Shown here piece after piece: positions 10,621 to 22,875 of a stretch of 64,000 bases of DNA. The stretch spans positions 99,732,316 through 99,796,315 of the forward strand of contig CM077027.1 of NCBI GenBank assembly GCA_039090855.1. The letters are read 5' to 3'. A program made the translations under genes and the position numbers. This DNA comes from Macrothele yani (lineage: Eukaryota; Arthropoda; Arachnida; Araneae; Macrothelidae). The notes below the pieces were generated by a model. That model was not told the DNA's origin. It ran no database searches and worked only from the letters and a program-made list of their open reading frames with translations. Each line of letters opens with the position of its first letter. Positions within the stretch are counted from its first letter, which is position 1.

Positions 10621-11210
10621 CTACTGAAAATATCTAAAACAGGTTGGCATCTCTGCGAGAGAAACTATTTGCGCAACAGTTAGAACAAAAAATATTAGTT
10701 TTGCTGTTTTCTGAATTCCTAGCCTATTTCTTAACTTAGAATGCAGAATGTTAAATGTTGAGGAAATTCTTTCAATTCCTGCTGAAGCAGATGTTGTTAT
10801 TAATTGCAAAATACTTTCCAGTTCTTTTTTTTTATTTCTATTGACTCTCTCACTATGGAAAAGAAATATCACCAGTCTATAGAATTCACTGCAATTTGCA
10901 CTTTTTCTTCCACTATCGTTCCAGTGAATGGTGCAGATTTTGTCAGAAGCTTAATGAGAATAGTCAGGAATGTGTGTCCGTATTTTTCTGGCAAATTGTA
11001 AAGCAACTTCTTTTTCTTCAGGCACATCCATGTTTTTTGCTTGAAAGTGAAGATCAACGAGAAAGGCCAAAAATTGAGCTGAAGATTTAAAGCTGGACCA
11101 TATCTTTTATGAAACAACTCCAATTGCTTTTCATCTAAGATGTCATTTAATACAATTTTCAACTTTTTCCACACACTAAAACAGCTTTAGAAATTTTACA
11201 ATCGTTCCTC
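10621..11210 (-). pseudogene. hAT transposase remnant upstream of the RTE element
   Basis: On the minus strand, 10621-10872 translates to a stretch containing SASAGIERISSTFNILHSKL and RNRLG, matching the hAT dimerisation domain (A-x-x-E-R-x-F-S, then conserved K-x-R-N-R-L). The adjoining frame at 10869-11174 looks like the preceding helical part. Frameshifts separate the pieces; no zinc finger or catalytic region is visible. It appears to be the truncated end of a separate hAT copy. Confidence 0.65.
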
Positions 11211-11339
11211 TGGACTCTATCAAGAGCATTGGCTATTGGTTGATATATTGTCAATAAATCCTTGTCGGCTGATATATTGCCAATATACCCAAATTCATTA
11301 CCATTTCTTTGATTTTAAATTCAATATTGCCATCTTTAT

Positions 11340-11896
11340 TATTAACCACTACCCTGTAGCAGAATCTCTGCAATGGGTGATGTACATCACAGATTTATTT
11401 TGGTCCTGTAGATAAAAACAATATCCCCAGAGCCCTATTAAATCATTTTGCAGACTCCCTGTCATATATGCAAGCTTTCCACCTTTCAAAATTTCTGAAA
11501 CCTGAAGTTAGGCAGAATGATGATTTCTCCCGTAATCGTAATTTTTTTTCTCTTGCGATGTTCCCTATATGCTTGAAGAGAGGATTGTCTGATATTGTTA
11601 AATATCATTTTGCTGCATAAATATTAGTGTTTTAATTTGAAAATAGAGGCAACTATTTCATTTTTCCGAAAACGAAGTTTGACGGAATCCAGTAATCTTA
11701 AATTCTTGTGATGTTCCCTTTGTTTGCCCTGTATGGTCATTAAATATCATGTTATTAGATAAATGTTCGTATTTAAAATTGAAAATGGAGGAAAATTTTC
11801 CGAAAACCAAAGTTGTATGGAGCGAAGATTTCTCCGTAATAAAAAATTCCTCCCTCTAAAATGACCCTCTGCCTGCTGTGCTTGTGTATTAATTGT
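11340..11896. repeat. Degenerate compound tandem array, left half
   Basis: This begins with one copy of a ~60-bp unit (near 11350-11400, with TGATGTACATCA) and continues into units of about 165 bp with a core like GATTTCTCCCGTAATCGTAA and a TTAAATATCATTTT stretch. The same order of unit types is seen at 33.6 and 36.1 kb. The array resumes at 17841 after the piggyBac element. Confidence 0.75.
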
Positions 11897-12770
11897 TTAG
11901 CCCTTTGATCGTTGAGTTTGAAACTAGGTAAGTGCACACCCAGCGTTGAATATGTTAGAAGCACGTTTACCCCGCAGTGCATACAAATATACAGCGTAAC
12001 GGCAACAAATGTAGAAACAAAAGCGGAATAGATACAACGTATGTACAGACCTTTTTCTGAGGACGGATACAATTAGAAGTGTCGCATAGCATGATAAATC
12101 CTAAAACAAGGATCCACACAGAATCCAACTTGGCAGTTTTTACTTCAAAAACGAGTTTCCTTCCAAACCTTTTTCCACCAATGACTTTTGAGCAGCATTA
12201 CAGCACATTTTCGCCTTGGTGCTGGCTGCTTTTGTGTGGGTGGAATGCATTCAGGGAAATGCTGTTCAATCAGTGGATGGATTACCATCACCTTTACAGT
12301 TGGCCTGGTTTTTGTCGAGGATATATCAAGTGATATTTTTCTATTATCCTGTCAATAAGATCCAGTCGAAATGCTAGATGATCCATTGTACCACCTTGCT
12401 GCCAATACAGAATGAAGGCGTTGAAGACCGATGTATGCAGAAGCTGACGTAAAATTTTCACGTAATATCTCTGCTGATGTCGGACTCCAGGGTAGTATGA
12501 CAGCATCTGGCCCATTCGGTCGACTCCTCACATTGTGTTATTATAATCCAGAATTACTACAGATTTAGTAGCAGTTCCTGTCATTGTTTGTACATCTGTA
12601 GTCTCATTGCCGTGTAGGCTACTGAGAAGAGACACAGGTTTTTTTTTTGTCCTTCCATGCGAGAGCCACAATTGTTTCTCTGATAAGCTATGATGTCACC
12701 TTTCTTTAAGTTTGCTGACTTTCATGTCTTTTGGCATATCTTTTTGTGTCAGCTTTACTGTCCCATAAAC

Positions 12771-12884
12771 AGTCTGCCATTGAACAAGAAGGTCAGCAAG
12801 CTCAGGACTAGTGTAAAAATTGTCTATAGTCTGCCATTGAACAAGAAGGTCAGCAAGCTCAGGACTAGTGTAAAAATTGTCTAT
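12771..12884. repeat. 57-bp exact tandem duplication inside the piggyBac gene
   Basis: The copies at 12771-12827 and 12828-12884 appear identical. Each encodes 19 residues covering the DNFYTSPELADLL motif, so the frame is kept but a catalytic motif is doubled. Confidence 0.95.
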
Positions 12885-14060
12885 GGTAAGACAAATAACT
12901 GTTGTCGAGAAGAGGTGCAACTAAACTCAGCATAACCTTTGTTCCTAAAGCCATGTCTGGTGGACAATTGAAAAATTGCATGCATTTTCCAGTGTAAATG
13001 ATCATATCCACAAATAGGCTGTGGAATTTTTGCATGGTTTAAAACATTTGATTCCGAACCGAGATCTTTTCATTGGCAAATACTGTTTTCAGCTGAGACG
13101 TCCTTTGAAGAGAAGAAGGCTTTCATAAATGCAGATATCTCTGGAAGGAATATATGCTTGAGAAAACCTCTGTCTACTGTAATCGAATACAGCACCAATC
13201 TTTTTAGCTTTGGGTTTGGATGCATGCAGAGCCATTCATTATCACTAAAATGCAGAAATCTCATAGCAATAAAACCCTGCATTCAGACATGATTTGTGAG
13301 AAGAATGGTGTTTTAATATATTTTTCTGGACAAGTAAGTTTTTACATCTGGCTTCTGAACAATTCCTTGCAAAATTAACTCTGCAAAGAAAGTTCTTAGC
13401 TCTGAAATATTTGTCTCTGTCCAATTTGTAACTCTTGAATGTGGTTTCAGCTGGCCAGTTCTAATTTGTTCTGCCCTTTTTGTTGGTTTCATCAACAATG
13501 AGTTGTAACATTTTGTCATAAAACAACAACTTCAAAGTAGTCTAAGGATGCTGCATTCGCAGGTAGAACACCTGTAGTAATTCCAGGGGTGCCACTAAAA
13601 GCAAACCAAGGTCTGCCATGGCAAACATTCTCTGTCGGAACTCTGTACAACTAATGGGCATCGGAAACACATGTATCAACTTTATTCTCAGATGAACTAT
13701 GAAATAAATCTATTTCACTCTCACCTGTGCTACAGGCAAACTCTTCTTCATAATATTCCTCAGTGACAGCGGTGGGGAATTCCGGGAAAATCTTACCAGC
13801 CAGGAATTTTTACCCCTAGCCAAAAAGATGCGATGTAGGCACATTACGACAACAGTGGTGGGATATGACACAAATTTTTAATTTCTGCCCCTATGTAATA
13901 CAAATACATATATATGCTATACCAGATTGAAAAAAATCCCCATGAAACCTTTGATTTATAATAGAGATGTATGACACCAATTTATTATTTTATAATTAAA
14001 TATTTCATACCTAATTAATAGTGATTGTTCAGCTTTGTTTCTTTAAAATTTTTACATCAA

Positions 14061-16459
14061 TTATTCAGCATCACGAAATTTCCTTTTATGCCCTTGTACA
14101 TGCTTTGTTCCACCTCCAAAGTACCACTTATCTAGAGTGTCTGCTGGATCAAAATTTTCTAATGATGTCCCATTAATGCGTATATTTAGGAGACTGTTCA
14201 TACTTCTGTTGACTAATGAGGTCCTTAAAGGATTTTTGATAAGATTCATCAGGCTGAAGCCTCATTCATAGGTTGATGTTGATGCTGGTGTTAAGCCGCC
14301 CCGGTGGCGCAGTGGTCTAAGGCGTTGGCTTCTGATCATTCGCCCGAAAGGGGTCCGGGTTCGAATCCCGGTGAGGCATGGATGTTGTGTTTGTCTTACG
14401 GCACTGGCTCTCTCCCTTCCCTGGAACCAGTGACCCTAAATTAGGGACGGGCGACTGCTTATAGCCCATTGAGTTGCTCACGGTGATCGTTAAACCTCCA
14501 ATCAAAAAAAAAAAAAAAAAAAAAAAAAAAAGATGCTGGTGTTACACAAAGAAGTGAAAACAACTGGCTTGTGAAAAAAACTTCTCCTTATGTTCAGTAA
14601 TCTTTAAAAGTAGTTCATCAACTTTCAAGTTCTGGCTACTTATTTTGAAGTCAAACCATTCATCTACCACACTTTTTTCAATATCTATTTCATTGTTTTT
14701 GTGTTTGATTACTTCCTTAAAATGATGCAAGATAATTTTGATTTCATTGTCTCCAAAGTCACTCAAATCTTTTCCAGTGGGCCAAGTGAATGTGTCAAAA
14801 ACATATGTTGAAGTGATTACAGGGGAATAAATGTCACAAAATCTTTCCAATAAATATTTTTTTTGCAAAGTCTATCATAGTGTTTCTGTCAGATTTGAAG
14901 AACTTCTTCCCATTTGCAACATTTGTCAGAACTACATCTTTGTAAGTTCCTCCATTATAGGAGCTAAAAAATTCTTCATATTTTCCTTTTTCTTTCTGCA
15001 AATTTTCTAATTTCTTTTTTGCTTTCAAAACTTCCTTGTTGACTTGACATAAAAGCAAATGCTGTTTTTGGAAAACGAGGGACAAGTCTTCAAAGATTTG
15101 AAGAAAATCTAGGAGAAAACTGAGAATTGCCAGAAATCTTTTATTTTCTTTACTATGCCTTCTGCATTTTTGCTACCTTGTTTTTCATTTGCTTCATTTT
15201 CTAAATGCAACACAACTGGTTTGTAGTCATGAAAAATTGCTCTCAAAACTCCTACTTTAGATGCCACCCATCTAATTTGGTGCAATTTCTGAATTTTGAA
15301 ATTTTTTGTGCTAATAAGTTGGCAATTTTTTCCAGGTGCATGATTTTTTTACTGGAATGTCCATAAAATTTATAAATAAAAATAAGAATCGAGTCAAATG
15401 TTACTAAATACGATACATTCTTCATAGTATAAAGTATGCTTAACTGCAATTGGCGAGCAACACAATGCACATACAATATATGTGGTAATTTTTTTTTGAA
15501 TTTGACACACAAACCAGATACTTAACCAACCATGTTGGCTGCCCTATCTGCTGCTATACCAACAATCCAAGAATTTTTCTTCAAATTTAAACCAAAAGAA
15601 GCAAACTGTTTCTCAATAGCAGAAAAATAGGACTCAGATGTGCTATTTTCTAATTCTAAGAGTCCCAAGAAACATTCTTCAATTTTACCACTTTTCAAAT
15701 ATCTTGCATACATCATCAATTCCTCTATTGTGCCCTTGTCTGTAGAGGCATCTAAAATAATGCTAATGAACTGGGACTGCTTTAGTTCCTTCAGTACAGA
15801 CTCTGTTATAACCTCTGATATGCAAGAAATAAATTCCCTGCAAGCATTTCTATTTGCATACTGGTTTTGTACATCAACCTCTAATTTTCTGGATAACATG
15901 ACTAGTGACTCAATGTCAGAAAATGGCTTATTGTTCTTTGCAATATAGTAGCTCAGATTGAATAATACTTTGAGCTGCTTAAATATTTTTTCATCCATCT
16001 TTTTAATGCATTTGGCCAATGGGGTGCTAACAAGAAGCTGTGATGAATTTTCAATAAAATCAAAATTTTTTTCTATGCTGCACAGATTTATCATGGAATT
16101 TAAAAGTTTCATGTTTGAAAGGGCCACTAAATCCCTGTGAAAACTTATGTGATGTATTGACTTTCACATCTGCTTTGCAGCAAAATCCACATTTTGCAAG
16201 ACCATCTTCATAAACAATCCAGGGGAATTCTTGTATCCATTTACCTTGAAATTTCCTGTTCTGTGGCTTTTCACAATTTTTTGCAAGATTTCTATCTTCA
16301 AGTAAAACATTTTCAGAACCAAGATCTGAGTTGTATCACATTGCTATCAACCAAAACACGTGGCTTAGAGGATGAATCACATGACACGGCTACATTGCTA
16401 CCGGACGAATTACGTTGGAAAAATGTAAATAAAGTTGATTGTTGTTTGGAATTAAACAT
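14061..16459 (-). pseudogene. hAT transposase pseudogene (TTF/DUF4371-like), carrying a SINE
   Basis: Reading from ATG 16459 (MFNSKQQSTLFTFFQRNSS), a TTF-type zinc-finger region with PWIVYEDGLAKCGFC follows near 16180-16235. At 15522-16127 is the catalytic-core start, with ISIILDASTDKGTIEELMMY and GIAADRAANMVG, the pattern of hAT enzymes annotated as DUF4371. At 15252-15512, PHILYVHCVARQLQLSI matches the H-C-x-A-H-x-L-x-L region. The end at 14061-14249 (LLNIRINGTSLENFD) is the conserved C-terminal tail. There are several frameshifts, and a SINE splits the last part at 14294-14531. It is inactive. Confidence 0.85.
14294..14531 (+). mobile_element. tRNA-derived SINE inside the hAT gene
   Basis: A full SINE with A and B boxes and an A tail of about 28 bases. 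The 13-mer GATGCTGGTGTTA flanks it exactly at 14281-14293 and 14532-14544. Its insertion is the youngest event in this nest. The long pure A run also suggests youth. Confidence 0.95.
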
Positions 16460-17840
16460 ATTGAGATCACACACCAATTTTCAATGATACTGTGATTTTT
16501 TATGTTGCAGAAGTCTTTTGTCCACCAAAACCGTGTTTTCGTTTCCAACGCGCGTTTAGGCTAAACGACAATTTAGTTGGCGCTCCGAGAAGACAGCTGT
16601 AGGTACCACGTGATCGAACAGGCGGGACTTCAGCGACGATTAATCCTGTGCGCGCTTCCCGTCGGTTACACAGCGTTCTGCAGTGGAAAAAAACTGTATT
16701 CCACCAGCAGCAGGAGCGACTCAGCTTGGCCTTGAGCGACTGCTAAGCATTCGTGACGTCAGCTCCGCTCTTTCGCATGCTCTTTCGTGCGAATGAACAC
16801 TTGGGTCGGTCTAAAAAAATAGAATGCTTTTCTGCCTAGTGAGGTATGACTTCAAAGTTCGGGTTTCGGATTAGAATATACTTGCCCGTCTTATAAATGA
16901 AGAAGCTTAAGGTGTAAAAAAAAAAAAAAATAGTGAAAGCCTAAAATATTATTATTTTATAAGCTGCAATTTTTAAGAGGTCTAAAATCCAGGAAATCCA
17001 CTTGCCATGCCAGAAAATCCACTCGCCGATGGCAAGTGGGCGAGCGTAATTCTTCACCCTTGCTCAGTGACATCGCTGTCATCACTGCTGCTATCATCTT
17101 CAACTAAAACACGAGAACTCTCCGTCTTGTGAGGGCCAGATGTCGACACCATGCTCCACTGATCATGCACACACACAAACCAACACAAACGTTACTGCTT
17201 CTTATTGCTTTTTCACCAAGATGAACTTCTTTAATCTATCAAATAACTTTTGTCAACTAAGCCCATGTATTGGAATACGCTGGTCACAAAAACTTTGAGA
17301 TAGTGAGGTTTCGAAGTGCAAACGCGGTGTTAGTCACATTTAGCGACTACCGGAGCTCTGTTATCAGCGTGGGTAGTTACGTCCTATGTAATTTGCATCG
17401 TGACCATGTAGAAATTTGCCAAATGTATTGCTGTCAATGTGGGATTATTGTGAAATTATGCCTACATAACGCTTCAGCATTGACAACAGAAATAGGATTG
17501 TTGGAATGTTAGAGGCAAAGAAACAGGGTTTGAATACATGTCTTCTGTTCAGGGCTATGTAATGAAAGGCAGGCCATACATACAATGATTGGATAGTCCG
17601 AAGATAAATCATTTCCTCCGCATCAGCTTGTGGTATGAGTTCCTGTAATTGTTGTACGTTGTGCAGGTAACCGCTATGTACAGTTATCAACCCCATCACG
17701 TAAAGGAAAGCTTTGCATACACTAGATGCGTCGTTAACAGTGGGCAAAGAAAATCTTTGCATGCACTAGATGCGTCGTTAACACTGGGCAAAGGAAATCT
17801 TTGCAAGCTTTAGATGCGTCGCTAACTCTCAAAGGGCTAA

Positions 17841-18050
17841 TAATTATTTAATTACATAAATGTTTTCATTTGAGATGGGAAATGGAAAAAATTTTTCCGA
17901 AAACGGACGTAGAATGGTGTGAAGATTTCTCCTGTTGTGACAATATTTTTCCTAATGATGCCTCTGCACTTTATTGTTGTTAAATATAAACTTATGTTTC
18001 AGCTTGAAAATGGTGGCAAAATTTCAGACGCAGAAGGCCAGAATGTTCTT
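17841..18050. repeat. Degenerate ~165-bp tandem array, right half
   Basis: The units continue those ending at 11896: TTCCGAAAACGGACG, then GAAGATTTCTCC, then a TTGTTAAATAT stretch near 17970. The match across the piggyBac element shows that the array was there first. Confidence 0.75.
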
Positions 18051-19276
18051 GATCCTAATTAACACTGCAGTTGCTGTAGTAACTAGATTAGACACTTTTT
18101 TAGATGGAAAAATATGTCTGCAATTTTTCATTGTTTTCCATATCTTGTAGTTATTTTGCTTAAGTGACCACCTGCAGATTATTTTGTGGCACTATTATTT
18201 CTGCCGCAGACTGACCAGGAATTTTCTGCTATGGGTAACCACTATTGCCATGAGTATTGGCCAGTGATTGATGTAACCTCTTAAACAGTCGCACACTGAA
18301 TTCCACATATATCTTGGGGCAACACAAGAGCTAATCCACCAGCTTGTTTATATGCTGATCTAACAAAATCATGATTTCTGAAATGCTTCACAATTTGTGT
18401 ACCCTGTTGTTTGATGTTTGAACTCTATAGATCTCCTGCAAGGAGGTTTAATAAGTGAGCTGTGCAACCATATGTGATAACATCAACATTTTCTCCATTT
18501 CTTTCCTCATCTTTGTCATGTTTGTCTGTTACAAAACTCCTAACTTCACAATGGATTTTTTTTTCTGCTGATTTCAAACTGCATAGAAATTTGTTCAAGG
18601 TAATCACTTGTATGGGGATACCCAAAGTGTTAAAACTGTACACTAAATAGACATCACTATCTGAAGTTGTTACAGAAAAACAAACAACTGATTCATTATG
18701 GACATTGGACCATCCATCTATACTCATGAAGACTATCTTACCTTTTAAAGACACAACATTTCTCTATTTCATTGTCAAAACCTCGTCTAACAAACAACCT
18801 GCTATATCGTGTTCTTTTGGTGGCTTATAGCCAGGATGTAGCATTTGAATAAGGTTCTTGAACTCCTTATTTTCAACCATATGAAATGGAGTGTTTGAAG
18901 AATAGATCAAAATATTTGCAGGTCAGAATATTTTTTCTTTTCAGCTATGGTTCGTGTCACAAATGAATCCTTTCTCCATTTTTTAATTTTTTCTGTGCTG
19001 TCACAGATTTAGTGGTTCTTTCAGGTACCAATGGCAGTTCTCTTTTATGCTTGGACTCCTTGGCAGGTGAAGCATCATAAACTTCAGCATATCTTAAATT
19101 CATTGAAGTGCTTGGTTGATGGTCATTAACTTGTATTTAATGAATGCAATGAGTAATGGTTTTTATGCATTTGTTTTTAATGAACACAATGAGTAATGGT
19201 TTTGCATGTGTGTAATAAGTCTCTGGATCTCTTTTTCACACAGTTTGCACTTAGCAGGTGAACCTTTGCCACTCAT
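18010..19276 (-). pseudogene. hAT transposase remnant (DUF659-like)
   Basis: From ATG 19276 a short zinc-finger-like start reads MSGKGSPAKCKLCEKEIQR. Further on, after frameshifts, LIQMLHPGYKPPKEHDIAG (near 18830-18880) leads to IVFMSIDGWSNVHNESVVCF and TYGCTAHLLNLLAGDL at 18425-18754, the DUF659-type core of hAT-like transposases (D-G-W-S-N, then G-C-x-A-H-x-L-N-L-L). A weak continuation reaches about 18010. The dimerisation domain is not visible. No TIRs or target duplication were found. Confidence 0.75.
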
Positions 19277-19608
19277 ATTTTTAATTACTTCAAAATAGTT
19301 CCAAATGATATCTTTTTTCCTTCCAGCCAGGCTGACTTCAACACTTGTCTTAAATAAAATGAGCTAAGCACTAAGACCCTTAGCCACACAGTACAGTGCA
19401 ACAGAAAACTGAGAATGGTACTTTTAAACTGGCATTGCTTCCTGTTTATCTGTTCTTTATCATCAGTGCTTGAAAAATGTGGTCGTCCGTGACAAGTGAA
19501 AATTTTTAGTTGACAAGTAACAAATTTAGTACAGTAGTTTAAATTCAATAGGCAATTATTTAAATGTTGTTATGCCTATTGTTGGATACATAAAAATATC
19601 AGTTCTTT

Positions 19609-20036
19609 AATTAGGCTTATTTTAATTTGCAGAACTGATTCGTGACTGTGCACCAGTATGGGGAGCCAGTTTCTCCGTGAAAGAAATTGGACAGTGAATA
19701 CTACGAGTCAAAATATCCGGGCACGGTGCGCTTAATGAAGAACATGAGGGAAGAAGCCACAAGCCCAGAGAATGATTTCCCAAAATGCTATGGGAAGCAG
19801 TGTTTACACTGCTTATCTTCCCATTAAGCAGAGTAAGCCAGCTTTTCCCACAGCATTTTAGGAAATCATTCCCCATGCTTGTAGCTTTTCCCTTATTTTC
19901 TTGTTAAGTGCACTGTGCCCGGATGTTTTGACTCGCAGTATTCACTGTCCAATTTCTTTCGTGGAGAAACAGATTCCCCATGCTGGCACACAGTCGTGAA
20001 TTAGTTAGCTGTAAATTAAAATAAATAAGCCTTATT
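19609..20036. mobile_element. Fold-back / palindromic non-autonomous element
   Basis: The two halves are inverted copies of about 200 bp. The left arm starts TTAGGCTTATTTTAATTTGC and the right arm ends with the inverse (TAAATTAAAATAAATAAGCC). Shared blocks include GAAAGAAATTGGACAGTGAA at 19679-19698 and its inverse at 19942-19961. The centre (about 19790-19820) has a small hairpin of its own (AAGCAGTGTTTACACTGCTT). No coding capacity is seen. Confidence 0.8.
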
Positions 20037-20038
20037 AA

Positions 20039-20500
20039 CAGGGTTCGTAAGCGTCCATTTCCTGGAAAACTCGTGGAATTAAAATTTTTATTTTTCAGAC
20101 GCATGGAAAACTTCTGGAAAAAAAAAAAGAAACAATTTTTAATGACTCCTGGAATTGTTGTATTTCTTTTTATACTGAACTAGTTTGGTTAAAAGATTTG
20201 GCAGCCAGTGTGGCACCAGAAACATTTCTTCTGCAGCTGTGAACTGGAGTGAAAGTGTGGGGAAGGGAGGTTGCAGAAACTTCCTTACCTAAACCGGCCC
20301 CCTGTTGACTGATAAGCATCTCCTGCACGCTACTGGCATAAAAAACACGATTTTCTATCTTCGCAGAATTTCAACAAAACTGGCTGAAATTTTAATGCTC
20401 ATAATAAGGAACGAACTCACCAAATTTCATGTGAATTGGATAAAAATTGTGAAAACTAGCCGCTAACATTTTAAATCTCATTTGCAATTGCTGCTGGCAG
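20039..20500 (+). mobile_element. End fragment of a CAGGG-terminal (hAT-like) repeat
   Basis: It starts CAGGGTTCGTAAGCGTCC and continues with repeated TGGAAAA motifs, like the copy at 58525 (CAGGGTGCGCACGCGTGC). Similarity between the two also appears further in (20370-20460 against 59080-59190). CAGGG ends are typical of hAT elements. The other end was not located. Confidence 0.5.
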
Positions 20501-20510
20501 TGGCAGTACT

Positions 20511-20726
20511 TCACAATAAAATTTTTTTATGCGAAATTCAAAAAGTTTTCATTTTATTGTAGTGAAATTTACCGGGTAACCTTATACGAACGACCCAGTT
20601 ATGACATCTGTGAAAAATTCTTCACAATAAAATTTTTTATGCGAAATTCAAAAAAGTTTTCATTTTATTGTAGTGAAATTTACTGGTAACCTTATACGAC
20701 CCAGTTATGACATCTGTGAAAAATTC
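20511..20726. repeat. ~110-bp tandem duplication
   Basis: The block starting TTCACAATAAAATTTTT at about 20510 recurs at 20621 with a few small indels. Each unit ends with GACATCTGTGAAAAATTC. Confidence 0.9.
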
Positions 20727-20814
20727 AGATCTTTTAATTGAAAATTGGGAAAATTAATTTTTCCACACTTTAAAGCATGTGGAAAGATTGTGAGTCCCTC
20801 CGGAGGTCTGTGGG

Positions 20815-21129
20815 ACACCACACCATATCTCTGCAACTAATAGTCCGATTTAAAAAATTCTTTTTGTATTGGGAAGCTTGAAATGTGTGAATATGATCCT
20901 TTATTTAGTTTTTTTCCCCCGCGATGCACTATTTTGCCGCAAGAGGGCGTAAATGTAGGTAACTAATTAAAATTCATTTTATTCCATATAAACATCTGAT
21001 AAAAAAATTCTAAACATCCGATCGAAAAAATTCTTTTATTTTTCAATTAAATTTTTATCGAAGACTATTTAAGGTATAGTAAATTTTTTCAAGTTACACA
21101 TAGATTTTCCGCTAGAGGGCGTAAAAGTG
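20815..21129. repeat. Degenerate ~150-170-bp tandem array, left part
   Basis: Each unit contains a box like CCGCTAGAGGGCGTAAA (20937 and 21110) and a stretch like CCGATTTAAAAAATTCTTT. The array is cut at 21129 by the long-TIR transposon and continues at 25362. Confidence 0.75.
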
Positions 21130-22875
21130 ACATTTCCACGTCAGATCAATAACAAAAAATAAGTTTTTGACCTCACCATTTCTGATTTTGATGAAATTTG
21201 GTATGAAGCACACATATGACAAGGTAAGTAATTCTGCCAATTTTCAGATTTTTATTTTGAAAATTGTCCAAGATACACACATAATAAAAATCGAAATTTT
21301 CGTAAAAAATGACAAACTCGCACACTTATAAATGACTGTAACTGTTTTCCTAATTGTAGTACAGTGACAATTAAAACACAGCTGCAAAGCTAAAGCATTG
21401 AGCTTTCTATAGATACCATACATGACCTTCTTACAACAGATTAAAGTTTCAAGGTCATCCACTGTGACCTTGAATATCTCAAAACATGCCATCTTAAAAA
21501 ATTACGAAAAAAATATATTTTATTGCTACAACATTCTTCTACCCATATGCCAGATATTAGGCTGGCACCGCTATGGCAAGGCAGTGTAGGATTAATAGGA
21601 GTATATGTCCTCCAGGTTAGGTTCGGACAAATGTACAATAACTGTTTTCCAAATGCATGTATGTATTAATTTCACAATGTGTTACAGGTTATATTAGTGG
21701 TGTACACATACAAGTGAACCGCTTGGTTAATAAGGTTGCAAACCAAAAGAATGTGATGTCATTTTGCTAGTGACCATCTCTATTTCGCTTCTCTCCATAA
21801 ATTTAATATGTCCGACCTGTTGCTGTTCATAGGTCAACCTTCGTAATGACCGCTGTTTTATCCACTTCTAATATATCTGGCTTCTGTGGGTATGTGAAAG
21901 ACACTGAAGGTCCATGTGGGTGCAGAAAACTTATCTTAACTTGTTCTGTATGAATGTTCACATCCAAAACACAACCAACCCACCACTGGTTATCATACTC
22001 AACAATAACATAGCCACAAATATCCTCCAGATCCAGTTCTATTGGATTTAGCAATACTGACTCAACCTTGTATTCAGTTGAGTTTGAATACATCTTGGTT
22101 TTAATAGCTGTGCGGCTTACTGGTATTACACAGTGAAGTTTTTGAGTACCAGGAATTGGTCGAGCACTAGCATGACGTATCTCGAGGAACTCCTTGTGGT
22201 TCTCATAGTCCTTGTCCGTGCTGTATTTAAAATGGCACGAAGGAATGTTTCTGGAAGCCCAATCATACAGTTGTTGCGGTGTCATAATTTGGTCATTGTA
22301 TGAACACTGAAGGCTGGTACATGCAGCTAATCTCTTAATGGTGGCTGCCACGCCATCACATGGCCCCTTTCCATGTGAGGTGGCAAAGAAATGCCACTCA
22401 GCTGTGATACCAAAATCTACATCATAATGGCACAGATTGACAAAATTCTTCCTGTTCTTATACTGTGAGGCTGCACCGTCTGAGAAGTAATAGATGTGTT
22501 CTACTTTCTTGTCAAAATGTGATGATATAAACTGCAACAATTGGCTCTGGAAAAGGTGAACACTGATAGTGTCATGCTTAAGATATTATGAGATGACAAC
22601 AAAAGAAACATGATCCAACTGAAGTGTGTGTGAACTTTTGTAGTACACGACGAAAAGGGTGAATAGTAGCTTGGGAATTGTTCCAGTGGTATCCTTGGAC
22701 TGCATCCTTCAGTATGAAGGAATAATTCTCAGCAAAATCGCACAACACAACACACTGATTATCATCAAGGTTTTCTTTCAGATTTGACAGAAAGTATGAC
22801 TGCTGAATAGCTATAAAAGAATGTGGCAATTAGCAATTTCACTTTTGATTCAAAAGTCTCAAGGAATTCTTCTAT

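Larger units (their letters stand above)
13767..17062 (-). mobile_element. hAT transposon inserted in the piggyBac gene
   Basis: The 8-mer CTCAGTGA flanks the element at 13759-13766 and 17063-17070, the target size of hAT elements. The ends are imperfect inverted repeats (CAGCGGTGGGGAATT against CAAGGGTGAAGAATT). A hAT transposase pseudogene fills 14061-16459 on the minus strand and a SINE sits inside it. The 13767-14060 and 16460-17062 parts are non-coding ends; the latter is less AT-rich than its surroundings. Confidence 0.9.
12090..17152 (-). pseudogene. piggyBac transposase pseudogene, split by a hAT element
   Basis: The protein starts at ATG 17152 (MVSTSGPHKTESS) with an acidic N-terminus, breaks at 17070 where the hAT element entered, and resumes at 13766. 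The order of parts is right for the family: FSGTPG and DYFEVV near 13560-13600; an ELRTFFAELILQGIVQKPD block at 13313-13519; RFLHFSDN at 13070-13282; the DNFYTSPELADLL block at 12771-12890; YWQQGG and fused helices at 12294-12515; then HFPECIPPTQK, the start of the cysteine-rich tail, at about 12205-12250. Frameshifts and stops occur throughout. A 57-bp tandem duplication doubles the DNFYTS block. It is inactive. Confidence 0.85.
11897..17840 (-). mobile_element. piggyBac-type transposon carrying a nested hAT element
   Basis: The ends TTAGCCCTTTGA (11897) and TCAAAGGGCTAA (to 17840) are perfect inverted repeats. Both flanks are the same tandem array, interrupted where other units read TTGTTAAAT, so the target was probably the TTAA that piggyBac elements use. 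Between the ends lies a piggyBac transposase pseudogene on the minus strand, opened by a hAT insertion at 13767-17062. Near the right end, three ~47-bp repeats (17704-17830, each with TAGATGCGTCG) form a subterminal array. Without the hAT insertion the element would be about 2.6 kb, normal for piggyBac. Confidence 0.8.

Noticed and set aside
14295..14380. Possible true tRNA genes at the SINE heads (also 9, 2581, 22876, 36520, 43581)
   Set aside because: A and B boxes are present, but stem pairing is poor, all copies share a non-tRNA body and A tail, and three have clear target duplications. They are SINEs.
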